From Nephromyces sp. MM_2019 (taxonomy: Eukaryota; Apicomplexa; Aconoidasida; Nephromycida), in assembly GCA_015657535.1 (NCBI GenBank), contig JADHZB010001414.1:25573-89572 (forward strand): a stretch of DNA of 64,000 nucleotides, in the 5' to 3' direction. The notes below the pieces were generated by a model. The model did not search any database. It was not told the origin of the DNA and saw only the letters and a list, made by a program, of their open reading frames with translations. Made by a program: the position numbers and the translations under genes. This document shows, one piece after another, positions 50,361 to 63,891 of the stretch (position 1 is the stretch's first letter; every line of letters starts with the position of its first letter).

Positions 50361-50619
50361 GACGATGATGAAAGCCTATATTACTTCCTCAAACTATATA
50401 CTTGTCTTTTCAGAGCGTATCAAGAGATTATGAGATATCTACTATATTGAGGACATAAAAAACGAGAAAAAGGCAAGAGGAATCGTGCGCAGTAGAGATA
50501 AGGAGTGGCTCAATAGAAACTCCTCTTGGAGAAAGCTTAATGCTCAACAAACTGCTCAGCAAACACACTGAGCTGCATTAAAATACAGTGTTTTCCCCTG
50601 AGAAATAAAGGGTTCCAGA

Positions 50620-53164
50620 TTATTCCAATAATATACAAGGGAAATCGACATCTCTTGTTTCACGGTAAAACAGGTTGCTACTAGCTCTCGGGGGTATCTG
50701 GAAGAAGGGGTTAGACATGGCGTAATGGAATCTATTTCGATGGGAATACTGGAAAAAAGTAAAATAACGGAGGAAAACTATCAAACACACGCACACACAC
50801 AAGTGCGCAGATACACATGAAAACATGGATAGATCAGAATCTTCACATGAAAAATGTATAGAGAGATTTATACATCTTCATATACAGATACACAAACATA
50901 TACAGATAGAGATCTCGAGACACAAAGAGAGAGAGAGAGAGACAGATCTTGAGACACACACAGACATGCACATCCTGACACACATACAGATATGCACATC
51001 TTGCCAAACCTAGACATGACGAACACACAGATGCACACCTTCACACATATAGGAAAACAGCAAAAACGGTATTCAGTAATACACACACAATACATTCTCG
51101 AGATAAGTTGAACCAGGGAATCCTGCAAATTCTCAGATTCAAACAAATTCGGCCAACACAAACTTCAAAAAGGAAACCCTCACTCCCATCTCGCCAAACC
51201 TTCAGGGTGAACTATTTGCAAAATCACTCTATTAACTATTTATGTCAATCCATATCTATAAAAGCTATCTATTTCTCTCGCTCTCTAGCTCTTTTGCGAT
51301 ATATATATATCTATCTATCTATAATCTAACTAAACAAATTTATAAGCTAACAAATATCCATCTATTTCTACCTCTATTGCTCCCTCCTTCACTCTATATA
51401 CACACACTGCTATTTCTATCCCATATCTCATATCTGCACCTAAATTAACAAGAACAGAAAAGACTCGCTTTAAGCCCAGCCAAAACAAACTCATAACCTA
51501 CCACCAACAGTATGCATCAAAACCACCACCAAGAGAATATCTAGAAATTCTAAAAAAAGGCTTTAAAAAGCACATTGAAGGCATATTTTTTCGACTGTAG
51601 ATCAAAACTCAAAGATGATATATTGGCTAAAAACCGTATACTTAGCCAAAATCACAGCCTTCACTACACTTTGTGAGCAAAATCTAAACATTTTACTCGA
51701 AAGCAGCCCGGAGTGGTGCATACAAACACGAAGGATAAAATGAGCTGCTACGCACACAGTAACTATACAAGTCAACAACCTTTCCTAATAAAAACTATTG
51801 TCCAAATTACCACGAAAAACAAGGAAAAAGCGGCAAAAAATGAAGAAGGCAGCAGCTTGAGGAAAAAAGTTTGGAAAAACTCGCTCATCAACGTTTTTCT
51901 TTTAAAAATAGCTTCACTCTTCGCCTCTAGGTATGAGAAATCAGCTATTTACGGTAATAAAATATGCAGGCATAACTTAAAGAAGAAAACACGAAAAAAA
52001 GGCGCCTTGATTACCTGAGATATCAAACCAATTATTCCAAAAAAAATTTAGATAAAACCAAGACTCGTTAGCTACGAACAAACCACCCAGAAATCATAAA
52101 AAAAAAAGAGGACCTCCCCAGTAATTCGATGCGGGGCCTAGAGTATGTACAGTAGGGCAATATGACTAAATGTGAATGAAACCGGCGGCAAAATTCGCTT
52201 AAAAGAGCCACCCTTTTAACGAGTAGTATTTACTTTTGTGTGCATCAAGGAGTTCTAAAGGGTAGTTGAAGGGAAAACTCGAAAAAAAAACCCCAAATCA
52301 ACGTTGAGAAATCTTTTTAAATTCTTTCAAAAACATCCAAATGTTTATATGGTTTCTTCATAGGAAACTGTAAGAGAGATACATGTTTTTTCACGCTACC
52401 AATTATAACACACATTCCGCTATTTTAACCCAAATCTTTAGATATTTTCAAACAGACTTAAAGCCCTGGCAGTCTATCCAACAAGAGGAATCTTATCAAC
52501 CAAACAACCTTTTTAAAGTCTGGAAAGGTGCTGCGTAGAAAATTTGGAGATCATCTTATTCACGTATCTTTAGCTTATACCACACAAATAGATATGAAAA
52601 AGTATAAACTTTGATAACATAAGAATAGTGAATGTAGCCATTTTGGAGCAAACACGCAGAGGCTCCACGTCAACGTAAAAATACGCCGAAATGAGACGAG
52701 AAAAGTCAGCTGTGTTGACCACAAAAAACGCATATATTCGCCAAGTCAAAATCACAAAGAGACGAAACACTTCCAGAGTTCTTACCTTTTGCCTGGAATC
52801 ACTTTTTGGCAGAATTGTTAAATAATTCACAAATAAAAACAGCTTCTAACCTGAGAAACAAATTTTTGAGCACTAAAATTGAGCAACTGTTGATCAGCAT
52901 TACTTACAAGAATGAAATAATATATCTATAGAGTTTTCACAAGATACTGTGACTTTGCCAGTGTGTGCTGCTCAAAAACTCTGACTATATTCTCTTTAAG
53001 CATAAAAGATTAAAGCTAAAAAAAATTTGGTGAGGAAACTCATCGGCAAAGTATGCAAAGTGTACATTTTTTGCATACAAAAGCAGGATAAAAACTCTCA
53101 GAGCTAACACTCCTACCAGCAGGACAATTTTCGCATCACCCGCATAAGTGTGCCTAATACCCAT
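50620..53164 (-). CDS. Possible small three-exon gene, unrecognised
   Basis: Proposed minus-strand exons: 53117-53164 (MGIRHTYAGDAKIVLL), 52786-52845 (FLFVNYLTILPKSDSRQK) and 50620-50748 (NRFHYAMSNPFFQIPPRASS ... to TAA). Donors are gtagga and gtaaga; the last acceptor, acttttttccag, is very good; all joins are phase 0. The product would be 78 aa. The 2-kb second intron is A-rich on the plus strand, as other minus-strand introns here. It lies just upstream of the La-related gene, and would start 95 bases from a plus-strand candidate. No family is recognised and the first exon is weak. Confidence 0.3.
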
Positions 53165-53259
53165 CACTGGTAGCTCAGTATGTCGCAAAAAAATGACTGC
53201 GACAATACAATCACAAAAAATACACTTAAACCAGCGTCGTAACAATTTCTACTTATAGA

Positions 53260-54023
53260 ATGGGAGATATCAACATTATGCAACAACCACTAGACCCAAA
53301 TGACAGAACAGAAGAGAAGCTCAGTATTAGGCATCGCAATAAATCACGAAATAATCTCTCATATTACGGAACTAGCACATCATATAACCTCGATATTCAA
53401 CCTTCGTCGATTAATATCGACCGGTTAACACAAAGTATAGCCTCATCACATACCAACAATGTCTTAGAGAAAAATCATCTGCTCCTGGTAAGCTTCAAAT
53501 TCTTTACGTGACGCTGCGAAACTTGGGGTAGATGTCGTCACACACGATATTTACGTTAGAATGCACGGCCATATACGAAACAATAGCGCGGTATCACTCA
53601 ACGGTATGATCGCACCATGCAACAGCAAGGCAAACATCATCCTCTCGACGTGATAAAGCGAATTTTCCCCGTCTCCTAGCTAGCGAAAAAGGTAAAAATA
53701 CAGCTTCCTCCTTCGCAGCTACGCAGTGTGGGGTTGTTCGCGACTATCAGTAGTAAGCTCCTCACCAGAAATATACAGCGAGGGTAGAAAAAGGTACGAA
53801 TCAAGCACAAGATATCTACAGCGTACTACGCTTAGCACGCCGAGACCAAAAAGACTTGCGAAAACGTTCATTCACGCCAAAATTAGACAGAAACGCATCG
53901 GCAGTATCACCGTCTGAGCGAGCAAAAAATATTTTTTGCTCGCTCAAAAAGACCTGGTTACTATTGACTTTTCCAAGATTTTACGAGCAAGTACGCATTA
54001 AAAACAACGGGTGGGGAGACGTA
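53260..54023 (+). CDS. Possible two-or-more-exon gene, unrecognised, 3' end unknown
   Basis: Exon 1 (53260-53487) begins with an ATG and encodes 76 residues (MGDINIMQQPLDPNDRTEEK ... IASSHTNNVLEKNHLLL) ending at a gtaagc donor. A phase-0 acceptor (gctcctcaccag) at 53768 leads to KYTARVEKGTNQAQDIYSVL and RLARRDQKDLRKRSFTPKL, which continues a charged helix. A donor gtaagc at 54024 would end this exon. A rival acceptor (cttcctccttcgcag) gives a short terminal exon instead. Exon 2 would run across a perfect 32-bp palindrome, which is odd for coding sequence. Confidence 0.3.
53915..53946. repeat. Perfect 32-bp palindrome
   Basis: tgagcgagcaaaaaat is followed immediately by its exact reverse complement, with no spacer. 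It could extrude as a cruciform or fold as a hairpin in RNA of either strand. Confidence 0.95.
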
Positions 54024-57000
54024 GTAAGCATGTCTAAGATATCACGGTGCTGCGTCGGTATTTGCGCATCCTCGAAGAGCCTCAGGCGACGAATGTAAAA
54101 TATTTAACCCAGGAAGCAAAGCCAGAAAAGAAACGAATACAATATCGTCAACACGACATACAAGAGTTATAGTGAGGTATACGAAGTTGATTTTAATAGT
54201 AATAGCGGGAAAATATTGCTGTATCACTCGGGTAAAGATGAGCAACATTTCATTTGGAGTGAGCGTGCATATACATAAAATCATGGGATTGGCTCTGGGT
54301 GTGGTCAATGGAGTCATTAATCGTCCTAAATACTAAAGTGCTAATAGTGGATTTCTTATTACACCCAGTGAGCAGGTAGTAGTACTAGCGATAGTATTAT
54401 GGGCCTACTTCAACGGCTGGCCTTGTCCCCGGTGCGGCGCATCCAGTACTGCGGTTGCTTATTGAACCCCATTCGGCACACAACAGGGTTTATGGGTAGT
54501 AATTTATGATATGTACACGCACACACGGAGGTGCAATAGGGCTACCTCTATGAAAGTGTGAATGTACGCAGACCTGAGGGAAATATAGCTACCTCTATGA
54601 AAATGCGAATGTTCGCCAACCTGAGGGAAACCGTTACATTATTATGCCAACAAAACACAATCTACCGTCATGGATATTACAACGCTATTTTACAGACTCA
54701 TTCTTGGGTGGCCATGTTCAGATAATACAGCACACTCGATGCTTACTTAACGACTTTGCTGCGGTACTAAATTTCGGCATGCCATTCAAGGTCATTTGAC
54801 GGCTTGCTCAATCACTATCGCACACTACAGGCATACCTTTTCCTTGTATTTACTATTTGATATGCATTGCAAATTTTTCATTGCAATGTTCTAGAGAGAA
54901 TTGAGCTTACTAGAGCTATGGAAAGTCCACTGCAGGAAGTGTAACGTTTCATCAATATGCGTACATCAGGTGCACAGAAGTTGAGCACGCTGTCAATAAA
55001 TGAAATGGGATATTAATACTTACAGCCGTATAAATCTTAGAAAAAGCTAGGCGTCAATATCTGCTAGCACGTAGCAGCATACAACATGTACACATGGAGC
55101 AGCAATGATAAAAGAGCATGGCAACAAGGGAAAGTACCAAAAGTATCCGCATCGCTGGTACAGGTGAGGAGAGGTGGAGAGATGCTTTGTATGATAATCT
55201 AACGTTCGTTATCCACATGTATTGTTCAAACGATTTCCTACGTGCTAGCTGCGCATGACGAGGTAGAAGATACACAACAATAAAGCTGGAACGAAAAACT
55301 ACTGTATGCGTTGCCAGCCCTTTTTGAGATGCATCGGGTAAACAGCTATTCGCACTTGAGTTCACGGTTGAGTACACATCAAGCCGTGTCCGCAGGATAT
55401 GGTGATCAGTTTAATTTTTGAGCTACCCAAACTATGAAATGCTTTCTTTTATTCTACAATGAATAAATTGATTCAATAGAGATTGAAATTTACAAAAAAG
55501 CCTTTTGGAATACCCTGAATCTGCACAGGGTCAAGGAAGCTCCTTGCTTCGCCAAGTGGATATATGTGGGAGTGTGTTCTACAGGACGACGTGCTATAAA
55601 ACCACTTTTTTCTGATTGTAATTTACCGATGATTACTAGAAGTTTCTTCATGTTTTAACATGTTTTTGAGCTTGTATTTTGTAAAAATTTGCATCCAGTA
55701 AGTGTTAATCAAATAATTGATACTGGTGACTTGTTGACATATATGAATGAGATATGTTGTGCTTCGCTCATCCACCGCTGAAAAACTTATGGCGTTTGTG
55801 CTACTCAGTTATTACTTGCCTGCTATGCTACTTTTCACAAAGTCGAATGTTTCTACCTACTATGATACTGATGATAAAAACAAAATAAACTGATGCCTAA
55901 ATCTTCCTTAGTTACCATCCAAAATAGGGTACCAAAAATACGCGCAGAGTTCAGTTAGTATCATTTGGTACTTCCGCTATTTATCGGTTTCCAAATGCAT
56001 ACTTGAGAGGTTGCAAGCTTGTGAGTCGGTTCGGTACGTCTTATTAAGAAAGCTGTGAAATAGCATTCCGCTTAAAATTCTTAGTAATTAGGGCTTATGA
56101 AACAATCCTGTGTACTGCATGCAATTCCTTGCAGTCTGTAAACGGTATTTTTTCAAGGGGTTCAAGGCTAGTTTTTATAAATCAATGAAGACTTAGCTGA
56201 ATACCTGATGCAGCTGCACTTGTCTACCCTGCCATTTTGTACAAACTATGCTTTTGACCATGCCCACAACGCAAACTAGCGAAAGACAGCCCCGAAGTAG
56301 CAAAAACCTAGCTTATTTCCGGTTCATATGGCCGTGGCGTGTGACTCTGAAAACATTAAAGATAACTGTACAAGAGTAGATACGCTTTTCGTAGTTTTTT
56401 TGCGCAGCTGTAGATGCTCCAGATATCATTTGGCTTGCAAGCAGAAACAGCAGCTGCTTCAAATGCTATTATATCGGTTCTCTGTGGAGGTTATAAGGTG
56501 GCGGCTCCGATAGCTCACTGAATTTTAATAGCGCTTCTATGTACTTTATGACTAAAAGAAGAAAGTTCAGACAGCTGAGGATACCGGCTCCAGCGAAGCG
56601 CTGGTAAATTTTTATAGCAGCAAGACACTCTTTCAAAACTTCTTTTTGTAGGAGTAGGAAAGGAGGAAATTCTCGCCTTAACCTACAAATGTAGATGCGG
56701 CAACTAAATATTACTACCTGAAAATTGGCTCCTTATTTTTTTGTTAAAAGCACTACGACCTATTATAGCCGACCTTTCCTCATGGCTTCTGATTAAGTTA
56801 CGGATAATCCTGCTACGACAAGAAATGTGCTATGGATGAGAAAGTAGCAAGTTATCGAAACTAGGGTTATTTTCAGTCAGCGGCATTAAAAAATATGGCA
56901 TACCTTTTATGGGAAAATTTAAGCAAAGCGGCAGAGCATTAAAAAGCTGCCTCAGATATATCTTGTTTTGCTGCTGGGGTATCTATTTTGCCGGCAAATA

Positions 57001-60000
57001 CCACTACTGCATATATGAATCCTTTGTTCATCTCTTCATTGCCTTAAAAATCGTTATTCCCACTGCAAAATTATAAAAGTTCAGGAGCTACATAATAATT
57101 GTTTACATTGATTTAGTGGCAGCTGAAATAAATAGGCTCTTGAAGTTCTTGCGCACCACCAGTAGAAAAACTTTTAACTGAGGGAAAGATATACTTGAAT
57201 TCTATGAGAAATATTATCTGAAGATTATATTAGGCACGTTTGTGAATTGTCCGTGACAAACTTTATAAGCATAGCCGTAATGCCGTGTTGCAACGTTTAA
57301 AAAGCGAATACTTTTACAGGTTGTGTAGAAACAAAAAGGCAAACGATCGGCAATTTCACCGGCTCTAAATTAATTCAAACACTCGTTCACTTCATACAAA
57401 ATGCGCTCAAGTGAAGGTAGTTCCACTGGAGCCAAGGACTTCTTATTTTCGATATATACAAAATATTTTTCTTCTTTTATTTATAAAAATAAGAAAAATA
57501 TTTTTGCCCTAGTCACATTGCGGAGGCTTAGAGATTATCTGCATCCCTTTGCTAAGGTATATGAATTTTTTGTAAGTTCAACCACCGGTTCTCATAAATT
57601 ACATAAAGCGATACAGAAACCTATATCACGCCATGAATTTTGAGTAAGTCCAAACTGGAAAGGAGCAAAAATACTCTCAGCACAGAAAAAGCTTGAAGTC
57701 TAGGCAGATAAAAGATATTTTGCCTGTATTTTATAATGGAAAATGGCTAGATGGATACTTTGGCAGGCCATTTTGCGATTCCTGATAGGCCAATTAATTT
57801 TATGCATGCGCGTATGGGTACATGTACCGTAATAAAGTATTAAATACACCGGCCACAGGTTGATTAAACTAAACTTTTACTCTGCAGCAGGTTCACAGGT
57901 CACTATCACACATTAATACCTGGCGGATATAATATGTTAGCTACCCCAACCACCTGTTCATAACTTTTTTTTTCAAGTACGAGTAGACCTGAATTTATCA
58001 TTAGCTGATAGTGTTTGGGATAAAGCCAATTAAATTTTCATCAAATTCAGTGGCAGCGATTAAATACCGCTTCGGTATGCGGTTAATATGGAAGCAAAGC
58101 AGTAACTTGCAGCTATTACGTGTTTTTTACCTAGCAAGCGTTGTATTTAGCACTGGAAGATTTACTGCAGAAATTATAAATTGAGTTTTTTACTATCGTT
58201 TGATAGCATCTAGATTTCTACCTATTAACATAGAGAAAATGCAACTTCAGTGTTTTACTGGTGTTTGATAACCTCTAACTGACTATCAACTATCACACTT
58301 TATCTTACAGAGTTAATGACTAGTTTTTGCTATACGCAACTCATCTGTAAATGTGACTACAGTTTTAATAGATTTACAATTTTCGACTCTGCAAGCCGAC
58401 ACCGACAGCAGCCCCGTCACATGAAGCTCGCTCGTTACCAGAGCAGTCGAAGCGCTCGTGAAAAGCGCAGTATATAATCAACCACGTTGGCGTGTGTGCG
58501 GGTAGGTGACTCACATGTTAAGCTGCCCCATTTATCATTATTGGATATGGGACCTCTCAATCTACAAAGAAAAAAATTTACATTCAATAAAATCTGCTCG
58601 TCTTCATTGGATGAACCGCATCTCCAGGTTTTCCAGATTCTAGTGCTAGTAAATCTCTACTTTCTTACAGTCCATAGAGTTGCCTCTATCTCTTTACTGG
58701 GGGATAAACCTGCCATTTCTCGTTATTACTTCTCTTCATCTGCCGAGTAATACGCCGACAACCTTAGGACCCTCTCGCGTAGTGAAGCCACATTTTTTTT
58801 GTGCTGAAGCCATTGTTACCGTATATTCAATGCAGCTCGTAGTTATACTTATAGCAGACTTGTGCCATAATGAGATATCTTAAAGGGTTGGAGCTTCACT
58901 TTGTGTTTGAGAGGGTGCTTTTTCTTGCATTTTTTGAGAAAGAAATAAAAGAATCTCGCGGGTGTATCAGTAAATGAAGCTGCAGCTTTGAAGACCTTTC
59001 TTTTGTGAAACGATTGACTTGCAAAGTTCTCTAACATCGTATCACTTAGTATACACTGAGTGATGTTACTTTAAAGAAACTGAAGTTTTTTCCACTCCCT
59101 TTAAGGCTTTTAGAGCTGCTGCTGATAGTTACCTCTTTTGCGGCATATCTTCTCTATATAAACCCCCCTTCGCTGTTTTGCCGTGATGACTCGTCTCTTA
59201 TGGTAACAATATGCTTATGCCTTAGGGTTTGTCAAATTAATTGAAGATTACCAAAAGAAGTCGAATTATGTGAAAACCTCAACTTCTTGCCTGAATTTTT
59301 TGGTCACTTAGACTGCTTTGGTATCTCCTCTGTACTTTAGGTTTATCCTAGTATAAAGGGGGCCTTTCTGAAGAAGTAACTTAAGGGAGGAGGCCGTCTC
59401 TCGTCATCTTCTTTCTTTGCGTTAAAATGCCAATAGAGATGAGCGCTGCATCATACACTATATCTTCTGTGTTGTGTAAGTGGTCTTTGGCTTCTTGAGG
59501 TATGCGTAGAGGTGTGTGAGGGGATGGAAATTGCTCATTTATTTTCTTTGGGTTTTTCTTGATTGGCTTGCGTCAAGTTACGGAAATTTGTCGAGAGTTT
59601 TTGTTCTAGAACAGGAAAATTGAAAGTTTATGCTTGGTCAACATTAGGAAACTCTGAGATTTCACCGTTTTTTTTGCCTTTTTGGGGGACTTGCAAATAT
59701 TATTGTTTGTACACTGAAAAATTTACAGAAAGAAGCGTATTTGCTGTCTTTTTATAATCCTTTTTTTAGGGTTTTGTTTCCTTGAAAGAGACGAGTATAT
59801 CGCTTGTCTTTGTTGTGCATTTTGTGTTAAGTACTATGTATGCTTTGGATCTTGTGTGTGCTTTGGTCTTGTGTTGTGCGTGTTTTTTTTTGCATATATA
59901 TTTTGGGTCTTGTGCTATTTTTTTTCTGCATATGCGTATTGCGTATTGTTTATTTTTTTTCGTATGTGTGCTGAATTTTTTTTTATCTTGTGTGTATGCA

Positions 60001-60726
60001 TTGCTTCTTCTGTGCATCCCCCGGGTGCGTGTTGTGTGTTCCTCTTTCCTTTTTGTTGTGTGTGTTTTCATTTTCACCTTTTATTTGTATATATAGGAGG
60101 AATTCATCTCAGTCTCTTTCTGGGTGCTTCAGTCAGCAAAGCTGCCAAACGCCAACCTGAAACTGGCAGTGAACACATTGTGTCTTTGTAGGTTGATTTA
60201 CGCTGCAACTCTCTCCTACCTCTCATTTTATGACTAGTTTTCCTCGCTCTTGGCTTAACTGTGATTTGATCAATAATCTGAGATATTTAATCGCTGCTTG
60301 ATATAAATGAAAATTATAGGTTTCTCTTTTAATTGTCTGTGTAAATGCATAAGAAGTAGGAATATGCTGGTTTTTTAGGTGCTTTTTCGCTGGTTTTAAC
60401 TCTTTTCTGTTGGTTTCAGTCAATTTTTAAAGGGTTTTTAGCAAGAAAACTTTTTTTTTAAATTCATTCTTTCTACTCACGGCAAGGCATATGCTTTTTA
60501 GATTGCTACCGATTGTGTGTGTGTGTTTTTATGCTTAGACCTGCTTTTTCAGGCTTAACAGAGGGAAAAGCGGATTTTTTTACAATATTCGAAGCAACTG
60601 ATGCAAATAGGATATAGTGGAAATACAATGTAGAAGACAGCAATATATGTGTATATACGTGTGTGTGTCCCTACAGACCGTATATGTCTATAATTTTCTT
60701 CTTTGGAATTCTCGCTAACCTTGAGA
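54024..60726. other. Long stretch without a supported gene
   Basis: A minus-strand frame of 107 codons at 55054-55377 with one hydrophobic segment is unsupported. Around 58.4-58.9 kb several frames on both strands are open but no splice chain could be preferred. An AT palindrome (aaaatatttttctt and its complement) lies near 57470-57510. From 59.3 kb the plus strand becomes T-rich, as in plus-strand introns. The less T-rich block at about 60105-60192, bounded by ag and gt, may be a 5'-untranslated exon of the next gene. Confidence 0.4.
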
Positions 60727-63700
60727 ATGTCGAATAAATCACCTAACGCAAGCAGTGGGCCTAGCGTCCTTCCTTCCAAGGAGCAATCCCTGTATAAACA
60801 GCTGATGGTGGGAGCAAGTGTGAATATAACTTTTTTTTTTGGCTGAATTTGCTCATTTTATGCATGCTTCTGTGTGTGTGTGAGAATATTTAAGAGGCAG
60901 CAAGCTTTTACTTCTTAAGCCGGTGGAACTCTCTGTGTTTCCTTTTAGATTATATTTAGGCCTTTTTTGTATCTTTTTTAGACATTTACAAGATTCAGTA
61001 GAAGGAAAGGCTTTTTCTTGGAAGTTGTGTGCATTTTCTTTGTGTATCCATAGAGAGAGAGGTATATATGGAGAGAGGGGTATGTATATATATTGAGCGG
61101 GGCACATTCCTAAAAAGAGACACGTTGCTACAGAGAGAGACGTGCACACACACACACACAGAGAGAGACACACTCCTATAGAGAGGTGTATAGCGGGATA
61201 TATCTAGAGAAATACATGTATATCCATGCATCTACTTAGATGTATAGCCCTTTCTTCTTCATATAATTCATCTGAAGTGCCTGCAGGTATTTTGCTTCTT
61301 CATTAATACTTTGTTGCTTGTTTTAGCCAACTCAAAAGGGAGTGATAAGCATCGATATAGTTAAATTTTCCCTGCTTCTTCTAATTTTGTGTGTTGTTTT
61401 TGTTGCTTTTTCAACTCCTGCAGCTGATTCTCCCTCTACGTCTCTTGCTTTATCTATTTTTTTATCTACTGCTTTCTTCTTGCAGGTACACTATGAGAAC
61501 AAGCAATACAAAAAAGCCAACAAAATGGCTGATTTGATACTGAAAAACTTTGCTGAACACCCGGGTAAGTCTTGGTGTTTATTTGGTGATGCTTATGCTT
61601 TTTTTTAGTTTATAGCTTACCTCCCCGTGTGTGTAGGCGATGATGAGTTTACTTTATTCTATATATTCTAAGCTTACGCTAGCTTCTTAAGGGTTCTATA
61701 GTAGCAATTTTAAGCGTGTTTATGCATTGGTTTGCCTTTTATTCGCCTTTTTCAGAGGTTTATTCCCCTTTGTGTAAGCTCAGCGTGCAGCTTTCTCCCC
61801 CTTTTTTCTCTTCTTCTTGTCCCTGCCTTCCTTCTTCTTCCTCCTTAGTGCTTTTCGTTGGGTAGCTCTCCTGTATCTTCCTTACTCCCACGCATCTCTG
61901 GTATATTTGCCTTTTTTGTGAAAGCATAAGAATTTAGTATGCCAAACTTTGCGATATCCTTTTGATAGAGCAATCTCCGTTACCTTGAGTCGCGTGTGTT
62001 TTGCACGCCGCTGCATTGCCTCATCTTATCAACACGAAACCGCAGATGAAAGCTTCATTAGAGCAAAAAATGTTTATTGAGCCAATCAGCATGTTTGTTC
62101 TGTTCTTGTCTTTAACGCCAACTTGCAGCTGATTTTGTGCACACACAGCCATGATGTAGAGCTTGTTTAAGCAGAAGACTAGTGTGTGCTTGGATTTGCT
62201 TTTACAACAGTTCTTCACTTCTCTTCTCAAAACCCTAAACTCGATTTCTTTATTTTGCTTTTCTAGTTCTGCTTCTTCGTTTCCTTTTGTGCTGTAATTG
62301 TTCCATCGAAGGATTCCGTCTTCTCTGAGTATATTTTGAACTGCCTCTTTTGGATTTGTTTTTACAAAGTCTTAGGGTCTTTAGCTTTCATATAAATTAA
62401 AGTCTGATAGAGTAGGCATGTGTGTGTCCTTATACACAGAATAAGTAGTTTGATTTGAAATTATGTGCGTTATTCCTTACCAATTCATTTGCGTGTGTTG
62501 CTTTCACACTGTGTGCTTTTTTCTAGTATGTGGTATATGCGTGTGTTGCTTGCACACTGTGTGCTTTTTTCTAGTATGTGGTATATGCGTGTGTGATGTG
62601 TATGCTCCCAAGTGTGCAGAATAAGTAGGTTAATAAAAGACTCCTTATGCGTAGTATCTTGCAGAATAAATAGGCTTACCAAAAGGATACCTTCACCTTA
62701 CTGTATAGTAGCTTTTTGAGGGTTTTTGTGTGTAAAGGAGAGAAGATATTGTGATTTTCTTATCTTCTCTTAGCTGCTGTAACTTCCTCTGAATTTGCCA
62801 TAATCGAAGCGTTTCTTCGCTTTTTCTTGCTGATTCTGCGTGTTTCATATGATGAGAGTGCCTGAAGTATTTTTCTTTGCTTTTTTGCAGTGAATTTTTT
62901 GACTTGGTGTCACATTCTTGCTGTTTACGCTGTTTTCTGTTTTTTCATGCTTTTCCACCCAAGATATCTGCCACTCTTGTGGGGTTTTTCGCCTCCAATC
63001 TCTTCATGTTTGGGACCTATTTCTCTGGCACACACACAGGCTTGTTGACGCTCAACGTTTAGAATATATCTTATTTATAAAAAAAAAGCCTTTTTCCACA
63101 TCTTTTTATGTAATTTACTGTAAGCTTTTGTGCTTTACATTTGTTAAGAAGGTGTGTTTGATTTGCACCTAAGTGAAGTGCTTCTCATAGCTTGGTGGCT
63201 TCCCACGCTCTGAAGCGTTTAAATGCTATGTGTTGGTATTGGTGTGTGTGTTGATGGGTGTGTGTGTTTCGGGTTTATATTTGTGTGTGTGTACTGCTGT
63301 GTGTTGATGGGTGTGTATATTTGTGTGTGTGTACTGCTGTGTGTTGATGGGTGTGTATATTCGTGTGTGTGTTTCGTGTGTGTGTACTGCTGTGTGTTGA
63401 TGGGTGTGTATATTTGTGTGTGTGTTTCGTGTGTGTGTTGGTGTGTGTTGATGGGTGTGTATATTCGTGTGTGTGTTTCGTGTGTGTGTTGGTGTGTGTT
63501 GATGGGTGTGTATATTNGTGTGTGTGTTTCGTGTGTGTGTTGGTGTGTGTTGATGGGTGTGTATATTCGTGTGTGTGTTTCGTGTGTGTGTTGGTGTGTG
63601 TTGGTGTGTACTGCTGTGTGTTGGTGTGTACTGCTGTGTGTTGATGGGTGTGTATATTTATGTGTGTGTTGGTGTGTGCATCGGTATTTTTTTGTGTCTA

Positions 63701-63891
63701 TAAGTCGTTTTTGATTGTGTGTTCATCTCTTCCCCCTCAGAAACTCTCTCAATGAAGGCTTTAGTTCTATCTGGCTTATTTGGTCAGCTTAGACGACCAG
63801 AGGCTATTGAATACGCAAAGAAGGCTGTGAAGTTTGGAATGCATATTTCTGTATGTTGGCATGCATTAGGCATCCTCGTTCGCCTTGACAG
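60727..63891 (+). CDS. NAA15: NatA N-terminal acetyltransferase auxiliary subunit NAA15, 5' part
   Basis: Three plus-strand exons: 60727-60807, 61486-61564 and 63741-63891, continuing past the window (the last exon ends at a gttatg donor). Spliced, the N-terminus reads VLPSKEQSLYKQLM, then VHYENKQYKKANKMADLILK, NFAEHPETLSMKALVLSGLF and AVKFGMHISVCWHALGILVR. This aligns without gaps to the start of animal NAA15, where the same ENALF..., YEHKQY, EHxETLxMK and VCWHxxGxLxR blocks occur; these are its first TPR repeats. NAA15 is the ribosome-bound scaffold that holds the catalytic NAA10 in the cytosol. The Glu of EHPET is split g/aa by the second intron, supporting the junction. The first donor (gtggga) is weak but gives the exact expected spacing. 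Intron 2 is 2.2 kb and rich in TG repeats. Confidence 0.9.
62484..62590 (+). repeat. ~47-bp direct duplication in NAA15 intron 2
   Basis: Two adjacent copies of a segment containing cacactgtgtgcttttttct differ by about one base (gctttcaca/gcttgcaca). Confidence 0.8.
63236..63690 (+). repeat. TG-rich minisatellite in NAA15 intron 2
   Basis: Six to eight copies of a roughly 40-53-base unit built from ttgatgggtgtgtatatt followed by cgtgtgtgtgtttcgtg-like TG runs. One base is an undetermined n (63517), which suggests assembly trouble. Cys/Val-rich frames through it are not genes; the array lies between the exon 2 donor and the exon 3 acceptor. Confidence 0.9.

Noticed and set aside
58487..58860. 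Several exon-like stretches on the minus strand, one with an MPN-like KVVGVLLGR string
   Set aside because: Alternative frames give equally plausible peptides and would need 23-base introns; no coherent chain could be chosen.
63223..63714. Cys/Val-rich frame with many short repeats
   Set aside because: Translation of a TG minisatellite inside NAA15 intron 2; it also contains an undetermined base.
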